Shown piece by piece: positions 15,920 through 24,742 of a stretch of 64,000 bases of DNA. The DNA is taken from NCBI RefSeq assembly GCF_016918545.1, contig NZ_JAFFQC010000020.1, forward strand, positions 1-64,000, read 5' to 3'. A model generated the notes under the pieces. It was not told the DNA's origin, made no database searches, and saw only the letters and a list, made by a program, of their open reading frames with translations. Source of the stretch: Desulfobulbus alkaliphilus (lineage in GTDB: Bacteria; Desulfobacterota; Desulfobulbia; Desulfobulbales; Desulfobulbaceae). Positions within the stretch are counted from its first letter, which is position 1. Each line of letters starts with the position of its first letter. A program made the translations under genes and the position numbers.

Positions 15920-16081
15920 ATGACCATTAAAATGGCGCAAACACAGGCGGAGATTGAAGAGATACAGCAGCTCTTTCCGGAGTACGAGACATTGCTCGAT
16001 GTCGATATTTGTTTCCAGGAATTCGAGGAAAAGCTTGCCGGTTTGCCCAGTCGGTACTGCTCTCCAGGTGGTTGTCTCCTT
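15920..16081 (+). pseudogene. GNAT acetyltransferase, N-terminal fragment cut by a repeat element
   Basis: The first 54 codons read MTIKMAQTQAEIEEIQQLFP, then DVDICFQEFEEKLAGLP and SPGGCLL. This is the usual start of a GNAT subfamily (…LFxEYxxxLxxDLxFQxFExELAxLPGxYxxPxGxLLLA). The match ends exactly where the CCTGGATACGTGAG element begins at 16082. The frame then runs on through element sequence. No C-terminal acetyl-CoA-binding part is found beyond the element before pgsA, so the gene is dead and its 3' part was lost. Confidence 0.7.
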
Positions 16082-16214
16082 CCTGGATACGTGAGCGTGC
16101 GGACGGGCACCCGAAGGGCGGCTGGTGAAGGGTATTGCCAAGGATTTTGCTGCAATTATAGTCTGATGACAGCAAGATGTATCCAGAAAAACGTCCAGCC
16201 GTCCCAGATTCAGG
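16082..16214 (-). repeat. CCTGAATCCG palindromic element, medium form, reversed (133 bp)
   Basis: Read on the minus strand: a slightly diverged left end (CCTGAATCTGGGACGGCTGG), the internal ATACATCTTGCTGTCATCA and GCAATACCCTTCACCAGCCG blocks, and right end GCTCACGTATCCAGG. It interrupts a GNAT gene, direct evidence that the family has moved. Confidence 0.9.
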
Positions 16215-16249
16215 TCCTTGTCAGTGAAAGGGAAAACAGAACAGGTGTG

Positions 16250-16822
16250 TTACCGGGCGTCTTCGAGAAAAAGACGGCGGAGTTTGTAAAAGTAATCGGC
16301 TCCGGACCAGATGGTGAGCAGGAGAGCCAGATACATGATGGCCATGCCGATGTGGTGCAGGTAGGGGATGGGGAGGACCCCAAGGGGAAAAATGAGAATA
16401 CCCAGTCCGATGTACTGCAGGGTGGATTTCAATTTCCCCAGGTTACTGGCGGCGACAACGATGCCGGATGACGATGCCGCTCCGCGCAGGCCGGTGACGA
16501 TGATTTCCCGCCAGAGGATGATCAGGGCGACCCAGGCGGGTAGTTTGCCGCTGGGGATCAGCATGATCAGGGCAGTGGCCACCAGCACCTTGTCGGCCAG
16601 GGGGTCCATCAGTTTGCCGAGCACGGTGATAGCCTCGTAGCGGCGGGCGAAATAGCCATCGACCCAGTCCGAGACAGCGGCCACGGTGAACACCAGGCAG
16701 GATAACAAAGCAAGTGGGATGGTTTGTTCCTGAAGCAGCAGCAACATCAGGCAGCCGGAAAGGATGAACCGGCTGCCTGTAATCATGTTCGGCAGGTTCA
16801 GGACTTTAGCGCCACGATTCAA
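16250..16822 (-). CDS. pgsA: CDP-diacylglycerol-glycerol-3-phosphate 3-phosphatidyltransferase
   Basis: Makes phosphatidylglycerol phosphate at the inner membrane, the committed step to phosphatidylglycerol and cardiolipin. The 190-residue protein has an N-terminal NLPNMITGSRF stretch and the CDP-alcohol phosphotransferase signature across about 53-80 (DWVDGYFARR...GKLMDPLADK, i.e. D-x2-DG-x2-AR-x8-G-x3-D-x3-D). Several membrane helices follow. It overlaps the upstream transglycosylase gene by four bases, so the two are coupled. Confidence 0.93.
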   Translation of the reverse strand: MNRGAKVLNLPNMITGSRFILSGCLMLLLLQEQTIPLALLSCLVFTVAAVSDWVDGYFARRYEAITVLGKLMDPLADKVLVATALIMLIPSGKLPAWVALIILWREIIVTGLRGAASSSGIVVAASNLGKLKSTLQYIGLGILIFPLGVLPIPYLHHIGMAIMYLALLLTIWSGADYFYKLRRLFLEDAR

Positions 16823-17529
16823 TGGATGGTCACCAACTGCTGGACATTGATACTGGAGGGCGTGGGCATGCCATTGTCACTGTAGGAGCGGTAGAATTCC
16901 ATGACCTTGGCGACATAGTTGATGGTCTCCGGGATACGGGGGATGGTACCGTTGGGTGTGACCCGGCCCGGCCCCGCATTGTAGGCAGCCAGGCTCAATT
17001 CCACATTGCCGTGATAATTATCGAGGAGGTAGCGCAGATACTTGGTGCCTCCATTGATGTTCTGGCGTGGATCGAAGGGGTTGGTGACGCGAAGATCCTT
17101 GGCCGTTCCCGGCATGAGCTGCATGAGGCCCTGCGCTCCCTTGGGTGAGACGGCATTCGGATCGAAGTTTGATTCGGCTTTAATCACTGCCTTGATCAGT
17201 AAAGGATCGACCTTATGATTTACTGCTGCTGTTTGAATGTACCTGTTGAGTGTATGCGGTGCCAACCGGGATCTAGCTTGTCTTGTCGCGGTTGGCCGTG
17301 AGACATTCCTTGGGTTTTTGGATATGGTTTTGATCAATTGCATTTCAGTATCCCCGGGACGTCGGACTGGTCGAGGATCAAGATTGACTCGGTGGCGTCC
17401 GTCTCCCGGGACATTGGTGTAGTGGCGTATTCCTCTTTCATCAACATAAGCATACATGGCCGCTTGTGCCGAAACCGGCAGTGCCGTCACCAGAAGGAGA
17501 AGAACTGTCAGGGAGAGAGGAAGTTTCAT
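16819..17529 (-). CDS. Lytic murein transglycosylase (SLT domain) with N-terminal DUF4124
   Basis: A periplasmic peptidoglycan-cleaving enzyme of 236 residues. The signal peptide (about 1-23, ending PVSAQA) is followed by a DUF4124-like segment (MYAYVDERGIRHYTNVP). The SLT domain from about 95 has the catalytic glutamate E119 in AVIKAESNFDPNAVSPKGAQ, then GLMQLMPGTAKDL and NYHGNVELSLAAYNAGPGRV, all standard Slt70-type blocks. It leads the transglycosylase-pgsA pair. The ribosome site lies in AAAAGGTGAACC. Confidence 0.92.
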   Translation of the reverse strand: MKLPLSLTVLLLLVTALPVSAQAAMYAYVDERGIRHYTNVPGDGRHRVNLDPRPVRRPGDTEMQLIKTISKNPRNVSRPTATRQARSRLAPHTLNRYIQTAAVNHKVDPLLIKAVIKAESNFDPNAVSPKGAQGLMQLMPGTAKDLRVTNPFDPRQNINGGTKYLRYLLDNYHGNVELSLAAYNAGPGRVTPNGTIPRIPETINYVAKVMEFYRSYSDNGMPTPSSINVQQLVTIH

Positions 17530-17542
17530 GGTTCACCTTTTG

Positions 17543-18187
17543 CTATTTTTGACGTTTTTCCCAGTCAGCTAGAAACTTTTCCATACCGATATCGGTGAGC
17601 GGGTGTTTAACTAGCTGAGCAATGACCTTGTAGGGAAGGGTTGCGATATCCGCGCCGAGCAAAGCTGATTCTACAACATGCATCGGGTTACGGACTGAAG
17701 CCACGATAACCTCGGTGGCAAATCCGTAGTTGCGCAGTATAGTCATTATATCGGCAACCAGATCAAGACCATTAACAGAAATATCGTCAAGCCGACCAAC
17801 AAAAGGGCTGACATAGGTAGCGCCGGCTTTGGCGGCAAGCAGAGCCTGGGTCGTTGAAAAGATCAAGGTGACATTGGTTTTGATGCCCTCTGCAGTCAAC
17901 TGCTTGACGGCTTTAAGCCCCTCTTCGATCATCGGCACCTTGATAACGATATTGTTGCTTATTTTTACCAGTTCCCGGGCTTCGGCCACCATGCCTACCG
18001 CATCAAGACTGACGACCTCGGCACTGACCGGGCCATTGACCAGCGCACAGATGTCTGCGAGAATGGCGTTGAAAGGACGTTGCTCCTTGGCAACCAGTGA
18101 TGGATTCGTGGTGACACCATCGACCATTCCCAAGTCCAGCCCTTTTTTGATCTCTTCAATATTTGCGGTATCAATAAAGAATTTCAT
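17543..18187 (-). CDS. Transaldolase/fructose-6-phosphate aldolase family protein
   Basis: A cytoplasmic TIM-barrel enzyme of 214 residues, the short subfamily shared by transaldolases (TalC/MipB) and FSA aldolases. It starts [20 protein letters not shown] and has [14 protein letters not shown] near 22-35. The Schiff-base lysine is K83 in [21 protein letters not shown] is the phosphate-binding region. The ATG at 18185-18187 has AAGGAGAGC upstream. Transaldolase in the pentose phosphate pathway is the commoner role in this clade; aldolase activity cannot be excluded. Confidence 0.9.
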   Translation of the reverse strand: MKFFIDTANIEEIKKGLDLGMVDGVTTNPSLVAKEQRPFNAILADICALVNGPVSAEVVSLDAVGMVAEARELVKISNNIVIKVPMIEEGLKAVKQLTAEGIKTNVTLIFSTTQALLAAKAGATYVSPFVGRLDDISVNGLDLVADIMTILRNYGFATEVIVASVRNPMHVVESALLGADIATLPYKVIAQLVKHPLTDIGMEKFLADWEKRQK

Positions 18188-18465
18188 TGCTCTCCTTTTT
18201 CGTAGTTCTCTGAGAATTGATCGCAGCATTTTTCGCTGCAGAAATAGTGGGTTGTATTGTTTTTGCGCAGACGTATAGCTTGATTTCTCGGAATGAGAGT
18301 GTGACAGACCGGGTCTTCGACCAGCACGTCCTGCAGCTCGGAATTGTGCTCCTGGCCGGTTTCTTCAATTTCGGGTTCGGCTGGTTTGGTGAAAATAAAA
18401 CGGCGGAGAAACCACCAGCCGATATAGCACAGGATAGCCAGTATCAGCAGACGAAAGGGTATCAT
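18184..18465 (-). CDS. Small membrane-anchored YHS/TRASH-domain protein
   Basis: A 93-residue protein with one N-terminal membrane helix ([19 protein letters not shown]), a charged linker, and a C-terminal YHS domain: [20 protein letters not shown], then [11 protein letters not shown]. The cysteines (V-C-H, F-C-S-x2-C-C) are of the metal-binding TRASH/YHS type. It overlaps the transaldolase gene start by four bases, so it is translated with it. It may sense or hold a transition metal. A TTG two codons earlier is an alternative start. Confidence 0.75.
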   Translation of the reverse strand: MIPFRLLILAILCYIGWWFLRRFIFTKPAEPEIEETGQEHNSELQDVLVEDPVCHTLIPRNQAIRLRKNNTTHYFCSEKCCDQFSENYEKGEQ

Positions 18466-18498
18466 GGACAAGAGCCATCCAATAGAGTCAATACATAA

Positions 18499-18714
18499 CC
18501 TGAACCCGTGACGGCTGGACGCTTGTTGTGGATATATCTTGCTGTAAGCATAGTATAATTGCAGCTAAACCCTTGCAAAAAACGTTCACCAGCCCCTTCG
18601 GGGCATCCATCCGCACGCCATCTTCATTGCCCGTACTCGTCCGATACAGTGTCCATTCATCGAACGGGTACGGGCAACAAAGCTGACGCACGGATGAACG
18701 CTCACGGATTCAGG
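18499..18714 (+). repeat. CCTGAATCCG palindromic element, full-length form (216 bp)
   Basis: Left end CCTGAACCCGTGACGGCTGG, right end GCTCACGGATTCAGG. Besides the left module (GGATATATCTTGCTGTAAGC, CCAGCCCCTTCGGGG) it contains the long internal palindrome with arms ATTGCCCGTACTCGTCCGAT (about 18627-18646) and ATCGAACGGGTACGGGCAA around a short loop. Lies between the arg/dap/folK cluster end and the YHS gene. Confidence 0.93.
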
Positions 18715-18822
18715 CAAATCTTTTTTGTTCAAACATGGTTTATTATAGCCATGGGGAGCTAAAAGTCTATGATTTGTCGGCAGCCAGGAAATTTTTCAAA
18801 ATCCGCCACAGGCAGCACCGAG

Positions 18823-19368
18823 TCAGGAGGGCCAGCAGCTTTTTTCCACCTGCTGATTGGCTGCGCCGAGACGCAGGCTGTCCCGTACTGTCCGCACAGG
18901 TTGGTCCGTTGACGGCAAGATAAGGTCCCCGGCTATTTCAGCGAGCGGATCGAGAACGAACAGGCGCTTTGCCATGCGGGGATGGGGAAGGGTGAGTGTT
19001 TCTGTCTGCATCCTGCAGTCAGCGTAGAAAAGAAGGTCCAGGTCAAGGGTGCGATCTTGGGGTACGGAGCCGGAAAGAATGCGGGTCCGGCCAAATTCTT
19101 CTTCAATGGTCTGGAGGAGATGCAGGAGTGCCTGGGGAGGCAGTGTGGTCCGGATTAGGGCTACGGCATTGATAAACCAGTTGGTACTGTTCATGTCGAC
19201 CGGTCGGCTTCGATAGGGCGATGAGATGGTCAGGGGATGGATCCGGGGATGCTGCTGTACCCGCCTCCAGGCGTCTTGCAGGGTCTGCAGCGCAGGACCG
19301 ATGTTGGCACCGAATCCAATGCCGGCGACCTGGCCTCGAACGCTGGCCGCATCAGTGAATGGCAGCAT
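18823..19368 (-). CDS. folK: 2-amino-4-hydroxy-6-hydroxymethyldihydropteridine pyrophosphokinase
   Basis: Transfers pyrophosphate from ATP to the pterin alcohol in folate synthesis. The 181-residue protein begins MLPFTDAASVRGQVAGIGFG and has GFGANIGPALQTL, then the HPPK signature PQDRTLDLDLLFYAD near 122-136 and LPHPRMAKRLFVLDPLAEIA. The ATG at 19366-19368 was chosen because a longer frame would run back into dapB and encodes no family sequence. It follows dapB by 37 bases and is last in the arg/dap cluster. Confidence 0.9.
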   Translation of the reverse strand: MLPFTDAASVRGQVAGIGFGANIGPALQTLQDAWRRVQQHPRIHPLTISSPYRSRPVDMNSTNWFINAVALIRTTLPPQALLHLLQTIEEEFGRTRILSGSVPQDRTLDLDLLFYADCRMQTETLTLPHPRMAKRLFVLDPLAEIAGDLILPSTDQPVRTVRDSLRLGAANQQVEKSCWPS

Positions 19369-19405
19369 CGCGACAGACAGGAAGCGATGAAGGCGCTGTT
19401 CCCTG

Positions 19406-20215
19406 TTACAGACTGTCCAGGCCGAGGACATCGAACATGGTGTACATGCCGTTGGGTCGGGCTGCGACCCAGGCCGCGGCCAGCGCCGCTCCCCGGGCAA
19501 AATTATCCCGATTGGTGGCTCGGTGGACGAGTTCCAGTCGTTCCCCGGCACCGGCAAAATAGACCGTATGCTCGCCGACAATATCACCGCCACGAACGGT
19601 CTGGATACCGATTTCGGTGTTGGTCCGTTCACCGATGATCCCGTTACGTTCCATGACCCCAACCTCCGCCAGATCCCGGCCCAGGCCGACGGCGGCCATC
19701 TGCCCGAGTTTCAGGGCTGTTCCCGAGGGAGCATCTTTTTTCATGCGATGGTGGGCTTCAACGATCTCCACGTCATAGGTGTCACCCAGAATCGCCGCGG
19801 TTTTTTCCACCAGTTTGAACAATACGTTGACCCCCACGGCCATGTTGGGTGATTGCACACAGGGGAAATGGGCGGCAAACTCGCCGATGCGCGCCAGTTC
19901 ATCCGCGCTGAGGCCGGTTGTGCCGATAACCATGGCCTTGCCATGGGTCGCGGCTATTTGGGCGAAATGCACCGAGGCTGTGTGGAAGGTGAAATCAATG
20001 ACAACATCACCCCGGTCGATGGCTGATTCCAGACCGCTGGTGATCAGAACACCAGTGTCTGCCTGGCCGCTCATTGCTCCAGCGTCCCTGCCAATGGCGG
20101 GATGACCGGCTGTTTCAAAGGCTGCGGCTAACTCCAGGCCCGGATGAGCATCGACCATGTGGATAATGCGCTGGCCCATACGACCGGCGGCGCCGGCTAC
20201 AATTACCTTGATCAT
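19406..20215 (-). CDS. dapB: 4-hydroxy-tetrahydrodipicolinate reductase
   Basis: Reduces the DapA product with NAD(P)H on the way to diaminopimelate and lysine. The 269-residue length is standard. The Rossmann motif VAGAAGRMGQRI is at 6-17. The catalytic and substrate motif EAHHRMKKDAPSGTALKLG is near 156-174 (histidine pair and the K-x3-SGTA phosphate-type loop), with MVIGTTGLS near 95. Start 36 bases after dapA. Same operon as dapA and folK. Confidence 0.96.
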   Translation of the reverse strand: MIKVIVAGAAGRMGQRIIHMVDAHPGLELAAAFETAGHPAIGRDAGAMSGQADTGVLITSGLESAIDRGDVVIDFTFHTASVHFAQIAATHGKAMVIGTTGLSADELARIGEFAAHFPCVQSPNMAVGVNVLFKLVEKTAAILGDTYDVEIVEAHHRMKKDAPSGTALKLGQMAAVGLGRDLAEVGVMERNGIIGERTNTEIGIQTVRGGDIVGEHTVYFAGAGERLELVHRATNRDNFARGAALAAAWVAARPNGMYTMFDVLGLDSL

Positions 20216-20251
20216 CTCTGTTTCCCGTGGTTATGCCTCAAGGACTCCATC

Positions 20252-21139
20252 TTAGAGGAGGCCGAGTTCGCGCATGTCGGCCTGCAATCGGTCCAGGCAG
20301 GCCTGATCGTCAATCTGGGTCATGGGCAGCCGCACCTCGGCCGAGCTGATTTTACCCATCAGTTCCAGACCCTTTTTGGCCGGGGCAGGACTGGGGTAGC
20401 AGAACATGGCCCCCATGAGGGGAAAAAGGGCATAGTGGAGGGCCCTGGCTTCCAGCAGGTCGCCGCGCAGAGCAGCAGCGATCATGGCGGCCATTTTACC
20501 AGGTTCAAGGTTGGACACCACCGAGATGACGCCTTTACCGCCCACCAGCACCGTGGGCATGGCGGTGAAATCGTCACCGGAAAGGACAGTGAAATCATCC
20601 GGGCACATCTGGATGATTTCACTGACCTGATTGAGACTGCCGCTGGCTTCCTTGATACCGACAACATTGGGCAGGGCCGCCAGTCTGGCCACAGTAGCCG
20701 GGAGCATATTGGTCACCGTCCGCCCGGGAACATTATAGAGAAGCATCGGGATATCGACGGCGTCCAAGATGGCCTTGAAATGCTGGTACAACCCTTCCTG
20801 GCTGGGCTTATTGTAGTAGGGAACCACCGACAGGACAGCATCGGCCCCGCTGTTGCGCGCGGATTCGGTGAGTTCAATGGCTTCCAGGGTGCTGTTGGCT
20901 CCGGTGCCGGCAATAACAGGCACTCTGCCGTTCACCGTCTTGACGGTCAATTCGATGACCCGTTTGTGTTCCTCAAAATTGAGGGTAGCCGACTCACCGG
21001 TAGTCCCGCAGGGAACAATGCCATGGATACCGCCGGCAATTTGAAATTCGATCAGATCGACCAGACCCTGTTCGTCAACCACGCCGTTGGCCATGGGAGT
21101 GACCAGAGCGGTTATCGCCCCTTGTAAAGTCTTCATCAT
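20252..21139 (-). CDS. dapA: 4-hydroxy-tetrahydrodipicolinate synthase
   Basis: Condenses pyruvate with aspartate semialdehyde, the first step committed to lysine and DAP. The 295-residue TIM-barrel protein starts MMKTLQGAITALVTPMANG. It has GIVPCGTTGESATL near 37-50, YNKPSQEGLYQHF and LLYNVPGRT (catalytic tyrosine), and VVGIKEASG, whose lysine forms the Schiff base. Start codon 21137-21139 follows GAGGAAAC; upstream codons do not match the family. A 259-base gap separates it from dapF. Confidence 0.96.
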   Translation of the reverse strand: MMKTLQGAITALVTPMANGVVDEQGLVDLIEFQIAGGIHGIVPCGTTGESATLNFEEHKRVIELTVKTVNGRVPVIAGTGANSTLEAIELTESARNSGADAVLSVVPYYNKPSQEGLYQHFKAILDAVDIPMLLYNVPGRTVTNMLPATVARLAALPNVVGIKEASGSLNQVSEIIQMCPDDFTVLSGDDFTAMPTVLVGGKGVISVVSNLEPGKMAAMIAAALRGDLLEARALHYALFPLMGAMFCYPSPAPAKKGLELMGKISSAEVRLPMTQIDDQACLDRLQADMRELGLL

Positions 21140-21398
21140 TGTTTCCTCGCAGTCTGACTGTTCATGACAATAACCGGGGAAGAAGAGCATGGGCTCCCGG
21201 TGCATCTGGCCATTTTTGTAGAAGTCTTCAGGGGGAGGACAAATTGACGATATGCTCGTTCAATCAATGTTCCCATGCACCAGCTATTCGTAGGCGGACA
21301 TCAGGTTGTTGACCTCTGCTCCATTCTCTGCAGGGCAATCAGTCTCCTGCGCAAGGCATGCTGGTGAGGCCGGTATCGAGCAGCCGACCTGAGAGCGA
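21140..21398. other. Gap between dapF and dapA
   Basis: No gene recognised. It could hold a promoter for dapA-dapB-folK. I saw no lysine riboswitch. Confidence 0.4.
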
Positions 21399-22238
21399 TC
21401 AGAGCAGCGCCTCAGCCGTGATCTCTCCCCGATAAACAAGATGGGCCGGCCCTTGCAGCAGGACCTGTTCAATCGGCTTTTGATCGCCTCCACCGATAAA
21501 ACGAACGGTCAGAGGCGTGCCTCCGGATGTGCATACCGTTACCGGTGATTGAGCCAGGCCTCTGGCGGCGGCCACCAGGGCGCAGGCAACCGCACCTGTG
21601 CCGCAGGCCATGGTCTCCGCTTCAACACCCCGTTCGTAGGTTCGCAGGTGGAATCCCTCCTGGCTCCTGGCGACAAAATTAACATTGGTGCCGGCTGGGG
21701 CAAAGAGGGGATGATGCCGGAGTTGCCTGCCCAGTTCCGCCACTTTCGCATCATCAACCTCTTCATCAAAGAGGACAATATGGGGAACCCCGGTATCCAC
21801 ACTATGGACGATGAACCGCTGTTTGCCAATGTTCACCGCCAGGTCAAGACGCATGGCCTGGGGTGGGGGCATGCCAATGGTCACCTGAGTGTCGGCAACG
21901 GCAGCATCGATAATGCCGGCCTGTGTTTCAAATCGCATCCGGGCAGCGGCAATGCCGTGCATATAGGCAAAACGGGCCACGCACCGGGCACCATTGCCGC
22001 ACATGGCCGCTTCGGAACCGTCCGAGTTGAAAAAACGCCATTTGAAATCGGCATGGCGAGAGAGTTCAATGAAAAATAAGCCGTCCGCCCCCACCGAAAA
22101 CCGTCGCCGGCAGACCAGCCTGACAAAGTCCGGCATCAACGCTACCGGGACCACGGCTTTGCGGTGGTCAATGATGATAAAATCATTGCCTGCTCCGCTC
22201 ATCTTGCAGAACGGTACTGGCATTTTAATGGTCCGCAT
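21399..22238 (-). CDS. dapF: Diaminopimelate epimerase
   Basis: Interconverts LL- and meso-diaminopimelate, supplying peptidoglycan and lysine synthesis. It starts MRTIKMPVPFCKMSGAGNDF. The two catalytic cysteines are in AAMCGNGARCVA (about 76-87) and ETMACGTGAVACALVAAARG (about 207-226). 279 residues, standard. A frame eleven codons longer exists, but MRTIKMPVPF aligns with family starts. It follows the lipoprotein gene by 36 bases. Confidence 0.95.
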   Translation of the reverse strand: MRTIKMPVPFCKMSGAGNDFIIIDHRKAVVPVALMPDFVRLVCRRRFSVGADGLFFIELSRHADFKWRFFNSDGSEAAMCGNGARCVARFAYMHGIAAARMRFETQAGIIDAAVADTQVTIGMPPPQAMRLDLAVNIGKQRFIVHSVDTGVPHIVLFDEEVDDAKVAELGRQLRHHPLFAPAGTNVNFVARSQEGFHLRTYERGVEAETMACGTGAVACALVAAARGLAQSPVTVCTSGGTPLTVRFIGGGDQKPIEQVLLQGPAHLVYRGEITAEALL

Positions 22239-22274
22239 ATCCGCAACTCTTTCTGTTCCGCCGGCCGGCAACGA

Positions 22275-23339
22275 TCAGTTGGCGACCATCACCTCGGCGG
22301 ATCTGGCGCTTTCATTGGCAGGGGTCTGCTGATCTATGCTGGACACCGAGTAATAGAGTCGTTGATTGAGTGGCGCGGCGGTATCAGTGAACAGGTTGTA
22401 GGGCATATTGACCTCACCGACGAAGGTGGGTTCGGTCTCTGTTGCGCTCCGGCGATAGATACGATATCCAGCCAGATCGTCGTCCTGGACATGGTTCCAG
22501 AAAATTTTGATACCAACATCCGTTTTAACTGCCTGGACCCCTGAGGGGATCGGTGGCGGAGTCAGGTCCAAAGGGGTGGCAAAAACGGAGGCGGTCATGC
22601 CGCCACCCACGGACCCCTGTTCATACATGGCGACGGATTGCACCTGATAGGCATAGTTTTTTCCGATGATCACCTGCCTGTCCGTAAAGGTGGTGGCTGC
22701 GATAGGTTCGCCGAGTTTTCTCAAGGGACCGCCATCGACACCTCGGTATATCTGGTAATGGACCGGAATGGAGGCCAGGGTGGCATCATCATGGCGGGCC
22801 ACCGCATTCCAGCGAAGAGTGATTGTTCTGTCACCGGCGGTGGCCACAAGATTGTCAGGGGCCGGGGGGGGGGTATCCCAGAGAAAGGAAACAATATTGG
22901 AATCTTCGGATTCAGACCACCAGCCACTTTTGCTGCGGACTTTAAAAAAATAGAGGTGACCGGGCCGCAGGACGGTAACTTGATAGGTGGCAGTTTTGAC
23001 GCCTCGTTCGGGCACGGCACCACCAGGAAGAGCGATGGGAGGGGCAAAGGGAATCGGGCAGGTGTCACAATACGAATCAACCGGTACAACGGCTCGATAC
23101 AGGTTGAATCGTGTTATGTTGTCGAGATTCCTGCCGGTGACCGTCTCCCTGGGGTAACTCCAGAACAGGGTGACACCGTTTTCGGTCAATTGATACTGCA
23201 GGTCGTTCACCGGGCGAGGGACTATGTGCTGGGGAGGAACCGGTTTGTCCTTGTAACCGCATCCTGCTAGCGGCAGAAGAATGGCAAGGGCCATCAGGGT
23301 CAAGATGGATCGTACTACATGCCTGCTGAGGTTGATCAT
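22275..23339 (-). CDS. Lipoprotein with fibronectin type III domains
   Basis: A 354-residue protein with a lipoprotein signal (LMALAILLPLAGC, lipidation at the cysteine near 27), so anchored in the outer membrane or periplasm. Two or three Fn3-like domains follow: HIVPRPVNDLQYQLTENGVT, then PAPDNLVATAGDRTITLRWN near 155-174 and PPIPSGVQAVKTDVGIKIFW near 255-274. It overlaps the argH start by four bases. Such a lipoprotein is common between argH and the lys/dap genes in Deltaproteobacteria; its function is unknown. A lysA gene usually expected next is absent here. Confidence 0.85.
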   Translation of the reverse strand: MINLSRHVVRSILTLMALAILLPLAGCGYKDKPVPPQHIVPRPVNDLQYQLTENGVTLFWSYPRETVTGRNLDNITRFNLYRAVVPVDSYCDTCPIPFAPPIALPGGAVPERGVKTATYQVTVLRPGHLYFFKVRSKSGWWSESEDSNIVSFLWDTPPPAPDNLVATAGDRTITLRWNAVARHDDATLASIPVHYQIYRGVDGGPLRKLGEPIAATTFTDRQVIIGKNYAYQVQSVAMYEQGSVGGGMTASVFATPLDLTPPPIPSGVQAVKTDVGIKIFWNHVQDDDLAGYRIYRRSATETEPTFVGEVNMPYNLFTDTAAPLNQRLYYSVSSIDQQTPANESARSAEVMVAN

Positions 23340-24742
23340 GATGTTATTCCCAGTGATTGTTCCGCCCTCTTCAGGGCTTCTTCCACCCTGACCCCGGCCG
23401 TTCCACCGACGGAATTTCGGCTGTGTACCGATCCTTCGGTAGATAAGATATCGAATATATCCGATTCGATCAATTCGGAAAAGCCCCGCATTTCTTCAAG
23501 CGATAGATCGATGAGTTCGCACTCCCTTTCCTGACAGAGGGCGACAATTCGTCCTACTACGCCATGGGCTTGACGAAAAGGCATGTTCCGGCGAACCAGG
23601 TAATCGGCGAGGTCGGTGGCGGTCATGAAACCACCCATGGTGGCCGCCTGTAATCGGTCGATTTTGAAGGTGGTATGGTCGAGCAGCTCAGCGGTGATGG
23701 CCAGGCTGGCCTTGACTGTATCGACCGCATCGAAGACCGGTTCTTTATCTTCCTGGAGGTCACGATTGTAAGTCAGCGGCAGTCCTTTCACGGTCATCAG
23801 CAAACCCATCAGAGCGCCGGTCACCCGGCCGGTTTTACCCCGGATCAGTTCGGGGATATCAGGATTTTTTTTCTGCGGCATGATTGAAGAGCCAGTGCAA
23901 TACTGGTCGGCCATGCGGATGAAATCAAATTCCCTGCTGGACCAGAGGACCAGTTCCTCGGCCAGGCGACTGAGGTGGACCTGAATCAGGCTGAGACAGA
24001 AAAGCAGTTCAAGGGCATAGTCGCGGTCTCCGGAGGTGTCCATGGAGTTGGCGGTCACGGCGGTGAATCCCAGTTCTTCCGCAACCGATTCCCGATCGAT
24101 GGGTAAGCCGGTACCGGCCATGGCCGCGGTCCCCAGGGGCATGATGTTGATCCGTGCCCGACATCCGCACAGACGGTCCCGGTCGCGCTGGAACATCTCC
24201 ACATAGGCCAGGAGATGATGGGAGAGCAGCACCGGCTGGGCCCGCTGGAGATGAGTATACCCGGGCATGATCACGCCAAGGTGGACTCTGGCCTGACGGA
24301 CAAAGGCTTTCTGTACTTCGCGAAGCAGCTGGTCCAGCGTATCGACCTCGTCGCGCAGGTACAGGCGAAAATCAAGGTTGACCTGATCGTTGCGGCTACG
24401 GGCGGTATGCAGTTTTGCTCCGGTCGGGCCGATTTTATCCGTCAGCGCCTTTTCGATATTCATGTGAATATCTTCAAGTTCCGGCTTGAAGATAAATTCT
24501 CCCCGGTCGATTGCCGTGTTGATTTCAGTCAGGCCCAGGATGATGGCTTCGCTCTCTTCAGCCGTGATCAGGCCCTGCCGCGCCAGCATGCGGGCGTGAG
24601 CCTTGGATCCCATGATATCGTGGCGGTACAGCCTGGCATCATAGTGGATCGAAGCGGTAAAGGCCTCCACCGATGGCGCGGTGGTTTCGGCAAAGCGACC
24701 GCCCCACATCTTGCCGGACTGCTGCCTGTTGTCCATGCTCAT
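23336..24742 (-). CDS. argH: Argininosuccinate lyase
   Basis: Splits argininosuccinate to arginine and fumarate, the last step of arginine synthesis. The 468-residue protein starts with the KMWGGRFAE family block and has [20 protein letters not shown] near 113-132, [20 protein letters not shown], and the fumarase-superfamily signature [15 protein letters not shown] near 288-302, which carries the catalytic serine. Overlaps both argG and the lipoprotein gene by four bases. Confidence 0.97.
   Translation of the reverse strand: MSMDNRQQSGKMWGGRFAETTAPSVEAFTASIHYDARLYRHDIMGSKAHARMLARQGLITAEESEAIILGLTEINTAIDRGEFIFKPELEDIHMNIEKALTDKIGPTGAKLHTARSRNDQVNLDFRLYLRDEVDTLDQLLREVQKAFVRQARVHLGVIMPGYTHLQRAQPVLLSHHLLAYVEMFQRDRDRLCGCRARINIMPLGTAAMAGTGLPIDRESVAEELGFTAVTANSMDTSGDRDYALELLFCLSLIQVHLSRLAEELVLWSSREFDFIRMADQYCTGSSIMPQKKNPDIPELIRGKTGRVTGALMGLLMTVKGLPLTYNRDLQEDKEPVFDAVDTVKASLAITAELLDHTTFKIDRLQAATMGGFMTATDLADYLVRRNMPFRQAHGVVGRIVALCQERECELIDLSLEEMRGFSELIESDIFDILSTEGSVHSRNSVGGTAGVRVEEALKRAEQSLGITS

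Noticed and set aside
15920-16471. 183-codon plus-strand frame as a full gene
   Set aside because: Only the first 54 codons are GNAT-like; the rest runs through a repeat element and the antisense of pgsA.
19369-19662. N-terminal extension of folK
   Set aside because: Would overlap dapB by about 250 bases and encodes no HPPK-like sequence; the family start aligns with the ATG at 19368.
20144-21127. Plus-strand frame of 327 codons
   Set aside because: Antisense to dapA; glycine/histidine-rich shadow without motifs.
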